From assembly GCA_017527945.1 (NCBI GenBank), contig JAFXPL010000057.1:3138-67137 (forward strand): DNA of 64,000 bases, written 5' to 3'. Below, piece by piece: positions 34,963-43,817 of this stretch (positions are counted from its first letter, which is position 1; each line of letters starts with the position of its first letter). The notes under the pieces are model-generated. The model was not told the origin of the DNA and searched no databases. It worked only from the letters and a program-made list of their open reading frames with translations. A program made the position numbers and the translations under genes. Source of the stretch: Bacteroidales bacterium. GTDB taxonomy: Bacteria > Bacteroidota > Bacteroidia > Bacteroidales > WCHB1-69.

Positions 34963-35616
34963 TTAGGAAATCACACAACCGTCTTGCAGCACGATCTTGC
35001 GGTCTGACAGCTGCGCCAGCTCCTCGTTGTGCGTGACGATGATAAAGGTCTGCTTGAAAGTGTCGCGGAGGACGAAGAAAAGGTCGTGGAGCTTGCGGGC
35101 GTTCTCGGTGTCGAGATTGCCGGAGGGCTCGTCGGCGAGGATGAGTTCCGGATTGTTCATGAGGGCCCGGGCCACGGAGACGCGCTGCTGCTCCCCACCG
35201 GACAATTGGGCGGGCTTATGCCCTACTCTTTCGCCAAGTTTCAGGAAATCAAGCAGTTCGTTTGCTCTTCCGAAAGCCTCCTTCCGGTTCTTCCCTGCAA
35301 TGAGCGCGGGCATCGCCACGTTCTCCAACGCAGTGAATTCGGGCAAAAGATGGTGGAACTGATAGACAAAGCCGATGTGCCGGTTGCGAAATTCCGCCAA
35401 CTTGTCGTCATTCAGCTGACTCAGGTTCACGCCGTCGATGACCACCTCGCCCCTGTCGGGCCGGTCCAACGTGCCGACAATGTGCAACAGCGTTGATTTC
35501 CCAGCCCCGGACGGGCCTACGATCGTCACCACTTTGCTGCGCTCAATCGTCAGCGAAACCTTTTTCAGGACCTGAAGACTGCCGTAGGATTTCTCGATTT
35601 CTTTGACCTCGATCAT
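34963..35616 (-). CDS. lolD: LolD-type ABC transporter ATPase
   Basis: The 217 residues from the ATG at 35616 have all ABC motifs: Walker [10 protein letters not shown] near 37-45, Q-loop in [10 protein letters not shown], signature [10 protein letters not shown] near 139-148, and Walker [13 protein letters not shown] near 158-169. The pattern matches the MacB/LolD family. It powers LolCE to extract lipoproteins from the inner membrane, or a MacB-like permease. No permease gene is adjacent. It lies downstream of etfA on the same strand, but a 32-bp perfect palindrome separates them and may block read-through. Confidence 0.85.
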   Translation of the reverse strand: MIEVKEIEKSYGSLQVLKKVSLTIERSKVVTIVGPSGAGKSTLLHIVGTLDRPDRGEVVIDGVNLSQLNDDKLAEFRNRHIGFVYQFHHLLPEFTALENVAMPALIAGKNRKEAFGRANELLDFLKLGERVGHKPAQLSGGEQQRVSVARALMNNPELILADEPSGNLDTENARKLHDLFFVLRDTFKQTFIIVTHNEELAQLSDRKIVLQDGCVIS

Positions 35617-35638
35617 TAATCTAATCGCATCTACACAA

Positions 35639-35670
35639 TTGTAGAGACGCAAAATTTTGCGTCTCTACAA
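35639..35670. repeat. 32-bp perfect palindrome between etfA and lolD
   Basis: TTGTAGAGACGCAAAA is followed by its exact reverse complement, so it can form a 16-bp stem on either strand. Resembles the small palindromic repeats found in many copies in Bacteroidetes and cyanobacterial genomes. May also act as a terminator. Confidence 0.85.
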
Positions 35671-35687
35671 CGGGGGATTTATCGTGA

Positions 35688-36698
35688 TTATTTCTTCTCG
35701 ATTTCAGATGCCAGACGAGAGGTCAACAGCGGCACGATTTTGTTCAGGTCGCCCACGATGCCAAGGTCGGAAACCGAAAAGATGGGGGCGAACTTGTCCT
35801 TGTTGACGGCAATGATGAAGTCGGACTCCTCCATGCCGGCCAGATGCTGGATGGCACCGGAGATACCGAGGGCGAAATAGAGGTCGGGGCGCACAGTCTT
35901 GCCGGTTTGTCCCACCTGACGATCATGATCGACGATGCCGGCATCCACCATGGCACGGGAGGAGGAGACCTCCGCGTTCGGGAACACGTCGGCGAGGGCC
36001 TGCAGCTTCTCGAAGCCTTCTTTGCAACCGACACCGCGGCCGCCGGAAACCAGCACCTTCGCGTCAGTGATATCGACTTTGCCCTTGTCAACCTTCACGT
36101 TCTCGACCAGACGGACGAGGAACTTGCTCTTGTCGAACTCCGGCTTGAAGGTGATGACGTTGCCCTTGCGGTTAGCGTCGCGCTCCATTTTCTGCATCAC
36201 GCCGGGACGCACGGTGGACATCTGCGGGCGGTGCTCCGTGCACATAATCGTGGCCATCAGGTTGCCGCCGAAAGCGGGACGGGTCATCATCAGCTCACCC
36301 TCCTCGGAAATCTCCAAACGGGTGCAGTCGGCGGTGAGGCCTGTGGTAAGACGGGCGGCCAGGCGCGGACCGAGGTCACGGCCGATGGTCGTGGCACCGA
36401 TCATCAGGATGCTCGGTTTGAACTTGTTCACCACTTGGCAGATAGTCTGGGCGTATTGTTCTGTCAGATAATCTTTTAACTCGGGTTCGTCAATGCAGAT
36501 GACTTCGTCTGCACCATGCTCGATGAGCATCTGGGCGTGTTTGGTGATGTTGTGTCCGGGAAGGACGGCCACCACCTTTTCTTTCAGCACACCGGCCAGC
36601 TCGTGAGCCTTGCCGAGCAACTCCAATGCAACAGATTGGATGACACCATCGCGTTGTTCTGCGAATACAAATACGTTTTTATAATCGGTTTTTTCCAT
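35688..36698 (-). CDS. etfA: Electron transfer flavoprotein alpha subunit
   Basis: The 336 residues match EtfA/FixB. The C-terminal FAD-binding domain is clear: SGGRGVGCKEGFEKL near 230-244, SSSRAMVDAGIVDHDRQVGQ near 258-277, then FALGISGAIQHLAGM and IIAVNKD. The N-terminal domain (FVFAEQRDGVIQSVALELLG) pairs with EtfB. With EtfB and the acyl-CoA dehydrogenase upstream it forms a short operon. EtfAB takes electrons from the dehydrogenase, or in bifurcating complexes splits NADH electrons between crotonyl-CoA and ferredoxin. Which mode applies cannot be told here. Confidence 0.93.
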   Translation of the reverse strand: MEKTDYKNVFVFAEQRDGVIQSVALELLGKAHELAGVLKEKVVAVLPGHNITKHAQMLIEHGADEVICIDEPELKDYLTEQYAQTICQVVNKFKPSILMIGATTIGRDLGPRLAARLTTGLTADCTRLEISEEGELMMTRPAFGGNLMATIMCTEHRPQMSTVRPGVMQKMERDANRKGNVITFKPEFDKSKFLVRLVENVKVDKGKVDITDAKVLVSGGRGVGCKEGFEKLQALADVFPNAEVSSSRAMVDAGIVDHDRQVGQTGKTVRPDLYFALGISGAIQHLAGMEESDFIIAVNKDKFAPIFSVSDLGIVGDLNKIVPLLTSRLASEIEKK

Positions 36699-36716
36699 TT
36701 TTCTGTTGATTTTGGG

Positions 36717-37496
36717 TTAGATAATGAATTTTTCTTTCAGTTTGCTGATGATGATGCCGACGGCCTCTTCCGCATCCACCTCATACACCTGGCCGGGAGA
36801 TTTCTGCGGCTTGGTGAAGGACTTCTTCACGCGCGTGGGCGAGCCTTTCAGGCCGAGACGAGCGGGATCGACGTCGATTTGGTCGGCGGTCCAGATCTCC
36901 ACCTCGTGGTCGAACGCCTCCATGATGCCTTTCACGCGCATGTAGCGCGGCTTGTTGGCGGTGGCCAGAACGGTGAGCACGCAAGGCATGGGCACTTCGA
37001 GGATCTGGTAGCCCTCTTCGGTCTCTTTCTTGACACGGCAGAGCTTGTTGTCGATCTTGAGGTCAGTGACGTAGGAGACCTGCGGCAGACCGAGGTGCTC
37101 GGCCATTTCGGGAGCCACCTGCGCGGTGTCGCCGTCAATAGCCTGACGACCGGCGATGATCAGGTCATAGTCGAGGGTCTTGAGCGCACCGGCGAGCGCG
37201 TAGGAGGTGGCCAGCGTGTCGGCACCCGCGAACTTGCGGTCGGTGAGCAGGATGGCACGGTCGGCGCCCATGGCGATGGCCTCGCGGAGCATGATGTCGG
37301 CTTGAGGCGGACCCATGGTGATGACCGTGACGTTCGCACCGTACTGGTCTTTCAGGCGCAGGGCCATTTCGAGGCCGCCCTTGTCATCGGGGTTCATGAT
37401 GCTGGGCACGCCGTCGCGGATCAACGTCCCGGTCTCGGGGTTGATCTTGATCTCGTTCGTGTTCGGAACTTGTTTGATACAAACTACAATATTCAT
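36717..37496 (-). CDS. etfB: Electron transfer flavoprotein beta subunit
   Basis: The 259 residues match EtfB/FixA: MNIVVCIKQVPNTNEIKIN at the start, AMGADRAILLTDRKFAGADT near 90-110, and GRQAIDGDTAQVAPEMAEHL near 125-145. The gene lies 18 bases before etfA and 21 bases after the acyl-CoA dehydrogenase. The DGDTAQV motif is the conserved AMP/FAD-contact region. The close spacing supports co-expression as one electron-transfer unit. Confidence 0.93.
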   Translation of the reverse strand: MNIVVCIKQVPNTNEIKINPETGTLIRDGVPSIMNPDDKGGLEMALRLKDQYGANVTVITMGPPQADIMLREAIAMGADRAILLTDRKFAGADTLATSYALAGALKTLDYDLIIAGRQAIDGDTAQVAPEMAEHLGLPQVSYVTDLKIDNKLCRVKKETEEGYQILEVPMPCVLTVLATANKPRYMRVKGIMEAFDHEVEIWTADQIDVDPARLGLKGSPTRVKKSFTKPQKSPGQVYEVDAEEAVGIIISKLKEKFII

Positions 37497-37517
37497 AATG
37501 TTCTTTAATATTCTTGG

Positions 37518-38657
37518 TTATTTAAATAAGTTACCGGCAATGACCATTCTCTGGACTTCGGACGTGCCCTCGTAGATCTCAGTGATCTTGGCGTCGCGCA
37601 TCATGCGCTCCACCGGGTATTCGCGGGTGTAGCCGTATCCACCGTGGAACTGCACGGCCTTGGTCGTGACCTCCATCGCGGTCTCGGCGGCGAAGAGCTT
37701 GCAGCGTGCGGCCTCGACGGCGTAAGGTTTGTGCATATCCTTATTATAAGAGGCTTCGCGCACGAGCAGGCGGGCGGCCTGGATCTTGGCGTCGAGGTTG
37801 GCCAACTGGAACTGCGTGTTCTGGAAAGCGCTGAGGGGACGGCCGAACTGCTTGCGCTCCTTGACATACTTAACCGTCTCATCCAAAGCACCTTGCGCGA
37901 TGCCGAGTGCCTGCGCGGCGATGCCGATACGGCCGCCGTTCAGCGTGTTCATGGCAATCTTGAAGCCCTTGCCCTGTTCGCCAAGGAGATTCTCCTTCGG
38001 GATGCGGCAGTTTTCAAAAATCAGCTCGCAGGTGGCAGAACCGCGGATACCCATCTTCTTCTCCTTCTTGCCGATGGAGAAGCCGGGGGTGCCCTTCTCC
38101 ACAATGAAGGCGGAGATGCCCTTAGTGCCCAGCTCCTTGTTGGTCATGGCCATCACCACGTACACGTGCGCGTAGCCAGCGTTGGTGATGAAGATCTTCG
38201 TGCCGTTGAGCACCCATTCGTCACCGTCCAACACGGCGGTCGTCTGCTGCATGGCGGCATCGGTGCCGGCGTTGGGCTCGGTGAGGCCGAAAGCCCCGAT
38301 CCATTTGCCGGAAGCCAGGTTCGGCACATATTTCTGTTTCTGCTCTTCCGTCCCGTATTCGAGTATCGGATTGATACACAGCGAAGTGTGGGCCGACACG
38401 ATGACCCCCGTGGTGGCGCACACGCGGGAGAGTTCCTCCACGGCCATCGAGTACATCTGGTTGGTGCCGCCCTGGCCGCCGTATTCCACCGGCACGGGGA
38501 TGCCCATGATGCCTATCTCGGCCATCTTCTCGACCGTCTCCATCGGGAAACGCTCCTGCTCATCCACCTCCGCGGCGAGCGGTTTCACTTCGTTCTCCGC
38601 GAACTCGCGAATCATCTGCAAGAAGAGTTCTTCTTTCTTTGATATTCCAAAATCCAT
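37518..38657 (-). CDS. Short-chain acyl-CoA dehydrogenase (butyryl-CoA type)
   Basis: The 379 residues match short-chain acyl-CoA dehydrogenases: MEFGISKKE-like start (MDFGISKKEELFLQ), FGLTEPNAGTDAAMQQTTAV near 130-150, FITNAGYAHVYVVMAMT and the C-terminal IYEGTSEVQRMVIAG, which holds the catalytic Glu. It converts butyryl-CoA to crotonyl-CoA or the reverse, passing electrons to EtfAB. With etfBA directly downstream it probably serves butyrate formation or fatty-acid/amino-acid breakdown. Thiolase and crotonase genes are not in the window. Confidence 0.92.
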   Translation of the reverse strand: MDFGISKKEELFLQMIREFAENEVKPLAAEVDEQERFPMETVEKMAEIGIMGIPVPVEYGGQGGTNQMYSMAVEELSRVCATTGVIVSAHTSLCINPILEYGTEEQKQKYVPNLASGKWIGAFGLTEPNAGTDAAMQQTTAVLDGDEWVLNGTKIFITNAGYAHVYVVMAMTNKELGTKGISAFIVEKGTPGFSIGKKEKKMGIRGSATCELIFENCRIPKENLLGEQGKGFKIAMNTLNGGRIGIAAQALGIAQGALDETVKYVKERKQFGRPLSAFQNTQFQLANLDAKIQAARLLVREASYNKDMHKPYAVEAARCKLFAAETAMEVTTKAVQFHGGYGYTREYPVERMMRDAKITEIYEGTSEVQRMVIAGNLFK

Positions 38658-38734
38658 TGTTTCGTATTCTTGTTTGTTTGTTGTTTTGTTTGCTTAGATT
38701 GTGACTTGTGAGTTATGACTTATGCCACTGCCCA

Positions 38735-39397
38735 CTAATCGATTTCCATTTTCTTGAGATTCGGGGAGATGATGAGCGTGGCTTCTGTGGCTGCCTGCAC
38801 ATCTTCGACCGTGAACTCAGGATTGATTTCCGTTAAGACGATGCCCTTGTCGGTGACTTCCATCACACCCATCTCGGTGACAATCAGGTTGACCTGGCCC
38901 TTGGCGGTCAGCGGCAGGGTGCACTTGTGCAGAATCTTGGGGTTGCCTTTCTGGGTGTGCTCCATGGCAAGAATCACCTTGCGGGCACCCACGAGCAGGT
39001 CCATGGCACCGCCCATGCCGGGGGTCAACTTGCCGGGAATCATCCAGTTGGCGAGGTCACCTTCCTCATCCACCTGCATGGCACCGAGCACGGTCACATC
39101 GACGTGGCCGCCGCGGATGATGCTGAAGGAGTCGGCGGAGCTGAAGGAGACGGCACCGGGCTGCGCGGTGATGTAGCCGCCGCCGGAGTTCACTAAGTTC
39201 TCGTCCTCCTGACCCTCTGCGGGCGTGGGCCCCATGCCGAGCAGACCGTTCTCCGATTGAAGGATAACGTTCACATCCTTAGGAAGATAGTTCGGAACCA
39301 TGGTCGGCAGACCGATTCCCAAATTCACCACATCGCCGTCGTGGAGTTCTTTCGCAACTCTCTTGGCGATGATTTCTCTCATTTGATTTTTGTCCAT
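38735..39397 (-). CDS. 3-oxoacid/acetate CoA-transferase, subunit B only
   Basis: The 220 residues from the ATG at 39397 match the B subunit of acetoacetate/butyrate CoA-transferases. The catalytic Glu lies in the SENGLLGMGPTP motif near residue 50, and GMGGAMDLLVGA and LPLTAKGQVNLIVTEMGVM are typical. The enzyme needs an A subunit, normally encoded just upstream. Here the -7 element at 39498-39505 comes right before subunit B, and no A subunit is found in the window. It is first in the operon with acyl-CoA dehydrogenase and etfBA, fitting a CoA-transfer step in butyrate metabolism. Confidence 0.88.
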   Translation of the reverse strand: MDKNQMREIIAKRVAKELHDGDVVNLGIGLPTMVPNYLPKDVNVILQSENGLLGMGPTPAEGQEDENLVNSGGGYITAQPGAVSFSSADSFSIIRGGHVDVTVLGAMQVDEEGDLANWMIPGKLTPGMGGAMDLLVGARKVILAMEHTQKGNPKILHKCTLPLTAKGQVNLIVTEMGVMEVTDKGIVLTEINPEFTVEDVQAATEATLIISPNLKKMEID

Positions 39398-39497
39398 ATT
39401 GTCTGTTTTTCGTTTGTATTTTCTAATCCATTCCAGGAATTGCCGCGCCAGCCCAGGTTGACAAGTGCCGAGCTTGCACCTCCTGCAAATCAAACCG

Positions 39498-39505
39498 CAA
39501 AAATA
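39498..39505 (-). promoter_or_regulatory. -7 promoter element of the CoA-transferase/etf operon
   Basis: TATTTTTG on the minus strand followed by CGGTTTG, 100 bases before the ATG at 39397. Confidence 0.6.
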
Positions 39506-39556
39506 CAAAATATATTCAAAAAAAACATCCCTTTCTAAATTGATTGCCATTTTTTC

Positions 39557-39564
39557 TATTTTTG
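39557..39564 (+). promoter_or_regulatory. -7 promoter element upstream of the broken lipoprotein gene
   Basis: TATTTTTG followed by CACAG. It is followed by an 11-codon open frame (39570-39605) and then, 120 bases on, the pseudogene. Confidence 0.5.
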
Positions 39565-39684
39565 CACAGATGAAATTTATGGACGTTATCAGCAAGCATT
39601 TTTGAAGTTAAATTGCTAAATGAACGAGCATTATGAACACCTTCATCGTCGCTTAAACACTCAAATGTATAAAACACAGAAGAA

Positions 39685-40056
39685 ATGAAAAAGAAAGCCT
39701 GAACCTCTTTCCTCTTTGCGCTCCTGACTTTGCTGTTGGCCGCCTGTACACAGGTGCATGTCACGCCAACCCAGAACCGCGTGGGCTACTCCGCTTGTCG
39801 CACGCAGGTCAGCTACACCCACTGCGAGCCGCTGCCCAAGACGGGCAAGCCCGAAATCGTCCGCGGCGCATGGGAACAGCACGCCCTCGAACAAATCTAC
39901 GGTGACAGCAAAACACAGACGGCCATACGACCCGGGGATGTGGAGACCGGGAGATGGTATGATGTCAAACTGGCCGTTGCCGGCGACAGCGTCAAGGCAT
40001 GGCTCGACAACGAACTTGTGTTCAATGAATTACTTAAGCAAAACAAACATAAATGA
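39685..40056 (+). pseudogene. Broken lipoprotein gene with GH51-associated domain fragment
   Basis: The frame starts MKKKA and is stopped by TGA at 39700-39702, then continues as a lipoprotein signal (SFLFALLTLLLAACTQ, lipobox LAAC). The rest contains WEQHALEQIYGDSKTQ and ETGRWYDVKLAVAGDSVKAW, a LamG-like segment seen in Bacteroidetes GH51 arabinofuranosidases. An intact enzyme would be several hundred residues longer. The remnant thus has an early stop and a large loss, and the downstream 140 bases show no continuation. A TGA-readthrough event is a less likely reading. Confidence 0.7.
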
Positions 40057-40199
40057 GGACACAGACAATGAACGCATACCGCCATACAGGGCCTCGACCG
40101 CAGGCAAACTGAGGCTGGCCTTGCCTTGGGATATACCTTCATCCGCGGCTGAAAAAATAATCAAATATTCAGCACAACCGACGTATTTCGCAAAAAAGA

Positions 40200-41177
40200 T
40201 TAACGGAGCAGGTATTGCATGATCTGCACGGCGTTGGTGGCTGCCCCCTTGCGCAAGTTGTCGGCAACAACCCAAAGGTTCAGAGAGTTAGGCTGTGAGA
40301 AATCGCGGCGGATGCGCCCCACGAACACGTCGTCCAAGCCCTCGGCGTATTTCGGCATCGGATAGACGTTTTCGGCCGGAGCGTCCAACACCTTGACGCC
40401 AGGCATATCGTTCAGCAGTTCATACACTTCCGCAAGGTCGTAGTCTTGCCGGAACTCAACGTTCACCGCCTCGGAGTGCCCGCCCGTGACTGGCACGCGC
40501 ACCACTGTAGAGGTAACTTGTATATCGTTGTCTCTCAAAATCTTGCGCGTCTCATTCAGCAGTTTCATCTCTTCAGTGGTATAGCCGTTGTCGGTAAAGT
40601 TGCCGCCATGAGGGAAGAGGTTCATGTCGATGGGATGCGGATAGGCCGGATCGCACGGCTGACCGGCGCGCTCGCTCATGAGCTGGTCCACCGCCTTCTT
40701 GCCCGTACCCGTGATGGACTGGTACGTGGCGACCACCAACCGCTTGATACCGAAGCGTTTGTGCAAGGGTGCCAAGGCCATCACCATCTGGATGGTGGAG
40801 CAATTCGGGTTGGCGATGATTTTGTCGTCAGGAGATATCACGTCGCCGTTGATTTCCGGCACCACTAACGGTATCTTGGGGTCGCTGCGCCAGGCGGCGG
40901 AATTGTCGATGACCACCGTGCCCACGGCGGCGAACTTCGGGGCATACTCGAGCGACGCCGCGCTGCCAGCCGAGAAGATGGCGAAATCAGGACGCTGCGC
41001 GATGGCTTCCTCCACCGACACCACCGTCACTTCACGGTCTCCGAACATCAGCTTCTTGCCGACAGATTTCGACGAGGCAGCCGGAAAGAACTCACAGTCC
41101 GCGAATCCTCTCTCAACCAATACTTTACGCATAACACCACCCACTAAACCGGTGGCTCCAACAAGGGCTATTTTCAT
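40200..41177 (-). CDS. asd: Aspartate-semialdehyde dehydrogenase
   Basis: The 325 residues match Asd: MKIALVGATGLVGGVMRKVL is the NADP-binding start, IIANPNCSTIQMVMAL holds the catalytic Cys near residue 126, and VPVTGGHSEAVNVEF holds the catalytic His. It makes L-aspartate-4-semialdehyde from aspartyl phosphate, for lysine/diaminopimelate, threonine and methionine. The length is typical. It is transcribed away from the lamin-tail gene from back-to-back promoter elements. Confidence 0.94.
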   Translation of the reverse strand: MKIALVGATGLVGGVMRKVLVERGFADCEFFPAASSKSVGKKLMFGDREVTVVSVEEAIAQRPDFAIFSAGSAASLEYAPKFAAVGTVVIDNSAAWRSDPKIPLVVPEINGDVISPDDKIIANPNCSTIQMVMALAPLHKRFGIKRLVVATYQSITGTGKKAVDQLMSERAGQPCDPAYPHPIDMNLFPHGGNFTDNGYTTEEMKLLNETRKILRDNDIQVTSTVVRVPVTGGHSEAVNVEFRQDYDLAEVYELLNDMPGVKVLDAPAENVYPMPKYAEGLDDVFVGRIRRDFSQPNSLNLWVVADNLRKGAATNAVQIMQYLLR

Positions 41178-41229
41178 TTTTTCTTGATTATTTTGAAAAA
41201 AGTTATCAACAATACTTGATTTTTCGCCG

Positions 41230-41237
41230 CAAAATTA
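41230..41237 (-). promoter_or_regulatory. -7 promoter element of asd
   Basis: TAATTTTG on the minus strand, 53 bases before the asd ATG, immediately beside the opposing element at 41239-41246. Confidence 0.6.
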
Positions 41238-41238
41238 G

Positions 41239-41246
41239 TATTTTTG
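41239..41246 (+). promoter_or_regulatory. -7 promoter element of the lamin-tail gene
   Basis: TATTTTTG followed by CCGAC, 28 bases before the ATG at 41275. Confidence 0.65.
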
Positions 41247-41274
41247 CCGACATAAACAGAAAACAAAAACGTCT

Positions 41275-43005
41275 ATGAAGAAAAAAACTTTGAAAGCATT
41301 CCTGCTTATCGTATGCATCCTGTTCAACCAGAACATCGGGCTGAGTCAAACAAACTCAGAACCAAGCCGTTACGACATTATCATCAGTGAAATCATGGCC
41401 AAGCCGACACCTGAAATCGGACTGCCGGCCGTGGAGTACATCGAGTTGCACAGCCGACTCCCCTACCCTTGCTTCCTGCAGAACTGGAAGCTCCTCGTGG
41501 GAAACACCACCAAAATTCTGCCCGACATCCCCCTCGACAGTTGCGGGTATGTCGTAATCGTCGCCCAAAAGTTCGCGGAGACATTCGCCCCGTTCTGCGA
41601 CCGGTTAGTCACACTCTCCTCGCTCGCCATCACCGACGGGGGACAGGCGCTCACGCTCCTTGACGGCAACGGAGAGGTCATCCACCATGTCAGTTTCAAA
41701 CCGTCCTGGCACTCGGAGCGCATCAAGCAGGAAGGCGGCTGGTCGTTAGAAATAATCGACGAAGGATGGCCCTGCGCCGGAAGCTGGAACTGGAACTCCT
41801 CCACCGACCCTTCAGGGGGAACGCCAGGACGAACCAATTCCATTCGCAACACATTGTATGACAACACCATACCGTACATCTCCGGCATCACCATGCGCGA
41901 CAGTTCCACCCTGCGTGTCCACTTCTCCAAAACACTGATGTATCACGCCGACACCCCTGCAGCCTCTTTCCAAACCTTGCCGGAACTCGACATTCTGTCT
42001 GTCCAGGAAGTGCCGCCAGCGTTCATCTCGTTGGACCTCCGCTTGGCCGGAAGTCCGGAAACAGGTGTCCTTTACTCGCTGAAAGTGACCGGCGCGTTGA
42101 CGGACTGCGGCGGCAACACATGTCACACCGAAGAGTCCACCCCGTTCGGAAGGCCACATCCGCCATCCAACAACGATTTGGTTATCAATGAAATACTAAC
42201 AAATCCGTGGAATGGGTTGCCTGCCGACTATTTGGAGATATACAACCGTTCCAACCGGGTTATCGACCTGAAAGACGTGAAAGTGGGTTACGGCGGCGAC
42301 ACACTGCCACAGAAAGCCGTCACCGCCGTTCCGAAAGGATGTCAGCTGATGCCCGGACAATACGCCACGCTCTGCCGAAACAGAGAGGTCACCATAGCGC
42401 AATATGTCTGCAAGGATGAAAAACGCCTGTTCGCTTGCGACTCGCTGCCGGATTTTGCCATCAGCCAGGGAATCATATATCTGACGGACATAAGTTTACA
42501 ACAGATCGACCGTTTGGCATACACCGAGGAGATGCATTACCCCAAGCTGCTGACCACAAAGGGGGTTTCGTTAGAACGGCTTTATGCAGACCGCCCCACG
42601 CAGGACGAATACAACTGGCGGTCGGCGGCAGAGAGCGCAGGCTTCGGCACCCCAGGATACGAAAACTCTCAGAAGGGCAGCGCTTTTCCCGAAAGCGAGT
42701 TCAGCGTAGAGCCAGAGGTTTTCTCCCCCAACAGCGATGGCATAGAGGATTTCGCGGAGGTAATCTGCCGTTTCACCGACGGGGAGCAGCGTGTCAACAT
42801 CACCCTATACAACAATCGGGGACATCCCGTCAAACATCTGGCAGACAACATTTTATGCGCTAATGAAGCACGATTTCGATGGGACGGCGAAGATGACAAT
42901 GGGCAACCGGCGCCAGCAGGCATGTATGTGGCTCAAATCGAGTGCTGGAACCTGCAATCGCAAAAAAGCGTACGGAAACGGAAGGTCGTCTCTATTTTTC
43001 GATAG
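41275..43005 (+). CDS. Secreted lamin-tail-domain protein with FlgD-like C terminus
   Basis: The 576 residues start with a signal peptide (AFLLIVCILFNQNIGLSQ). Two lamin-tail domains are visible, starting at IIISEIMAKPTPE near residue 35 and LVINEILTNPWNG near 302. An Ig-like region lies between them. The C terminus is a FlgD-like module (FSPNSDGIEDFAEVICRF, then GEDDNGQPAPAGMYVA) like gliding-motility-type cell-surface domains. It is probably exported to the cell surface, possibly by type IX secretion, with unknown function. The last 14 bases overlap the convergent MBL hydrolase gene. Confidence 0.8.
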   Translation: MKKKTLKAFLLIVCILFNQNIGLSQTNSEPSRYDIIISEIMAKPTPEIGLPAVEYIELHSRLPYPCFLQNWKLLVGNTTKILPDIPLDSCGYVVIVAQKFAETFAPFCDRLVTLSSLAITDGGQALTLLDGNGEVIHHVSFKPSWHSERIKQEGGWSLEIIDEGWPCAGSWNWNSSTDPSGGTPGRTNSIRNTLYDNTIPYISGITMRDSSTLRVHFSKTLMYHADTPAASFQTLPELDILSVQEVPPAFISLDLRLAGSPETGVLYSLKVTGALTDCGGNTCHTEESTPFGRPHPPSNNDLVINEILTNPWNGLPADYLEIYNRSNRVIDLKDVKVGYGGDTLPQKAVTAVPKGCQLMPGQYATLCRNREVTIAQYVCKDEKRLFACDSLPDFAISQGIIYLTDISLQQIDRLAYTEEMHYPKLLTTKGVSLERLYADRPTQDEYNWRSAAESAGFGTPGYENSQKGSAFPESEFSVEPEVFSPNSDGIEDFAEVICRFTDGEQRVNITLYNNRGHPVKHLADNILCANEARFRWDGEDDNGQPAPAGMYVAQIECWNLQSQKSVRKRKVVSIFR

Positions 43006-43762
43006 AGAAACTGAGCCCGTCGTAACCCAAGGTCACGTTGGGAGGCAGAATTTTCTCCACATCGGCATAAAGCCCCATGTGATGGGACACGTGGGTCAGG
43101 TAGGCGCGTTTCGGGCGGACAGTCTCCACAAACTGCAGCGCCTGCTCCAAGTTGAAGTGCGAATAGTGCTTTTCGCGGTGCAAAGCATTGACCACGAGGA
43201 CCTTCAAGTCCTGCAACAAGGCCACCTCCGTGTCGGCGACAAAACTCGCGTCCGTGATGTACGCGAACGGGCCGATACGGTAGCCCAAGATGGGCAGTGT
43301 CAAGTGACGGACCTGGATAGGCTGAATCTTCACGTTGCCAACATAGAAGGCATCACGGCGGATGGCGTGGAGCTGGAATGCGGGCGCCCCGGGATAAGGA
43401 TGCGGGGTGAAGGCGTAGTCGAAATCCTTGCGGACCACTCCGAGCACGCGCGACATGGCATAGAGGTCTATCGGAGCCTTCTGCCGGAAGTAAATCGGAC
43501 GGATGTCGTCAAGTCCTGCCAGGTGGTCTTTGTGCTCATGGGTGAGCAGGACAGCATCAACCCGAGTGATGTTCTCCCGCAGCAGCTGCTGCCGCAGATC
43601 GGGGCCTGTGTCGATGAGCAAGCGAACGCCATCCACCTCCACAAAAGCGGACGTGCGAAGCCGTTTGTCACGGGCGTCCGTGGAACGACAGACTTCGCAG
43701 CTGCATCCTACCACCGGGACACCCTGCGAGGTTCCGGTGCCTAAAAGCGTAACCTTCATCAT
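42992..43762 (-). CDS. PhnP-like MBL-fold hydrolase
   Basis: The protein is 256 residues, starting MMKVTLLGTGTSQGVP. Two cysteines in GCSCEVCRS near residues 19-27 fit the structural zinc site of PhnP relatives. The catalytic metal site is LLTHEHKDHLAGLDD near 75-89, with later histidines in VVNALHREKHYSHFN. PhnP hydrolyses cyclic phosphate esters of ribose; Bacteroidetes homologues are usually annotated only as MBL hydrolases. It follows the acyl-CoA ligase gene by 55 bases on the same strand, so the two may share a transcript. A start upstream at 43810 is less likely. Confidence 0.85.
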   Translation of the reverse strand: MMKVTLLGTGTSQGVPVVGCSCEVCRSTDARDKRLRTSAFVEVDGVRLLIDTGPDLRQQLLRENITRVDAVLLTHEHKDHLAGLDDIRPIYFRQKAPIDLYAMSRVLGVVRKDFDYAFTPHPYPGAPAFQLHAIRRDAFYVGNVKIQPIQVRHLTLPILGYRIGPFAYITDASFVADTEVALLQDLKVLVVNALHREKHYSHFNLEQALQFVETVRPKRAYLTHVSHHMGLYADVEKILPPNVTLGYDGLSFSIEK

Positions 43763-43817
43763 AGACGATCTGTTTTCGAGTAAGAAATTCCTGTTGCCGA
43801 TGAGTTCCAAGCAGATG

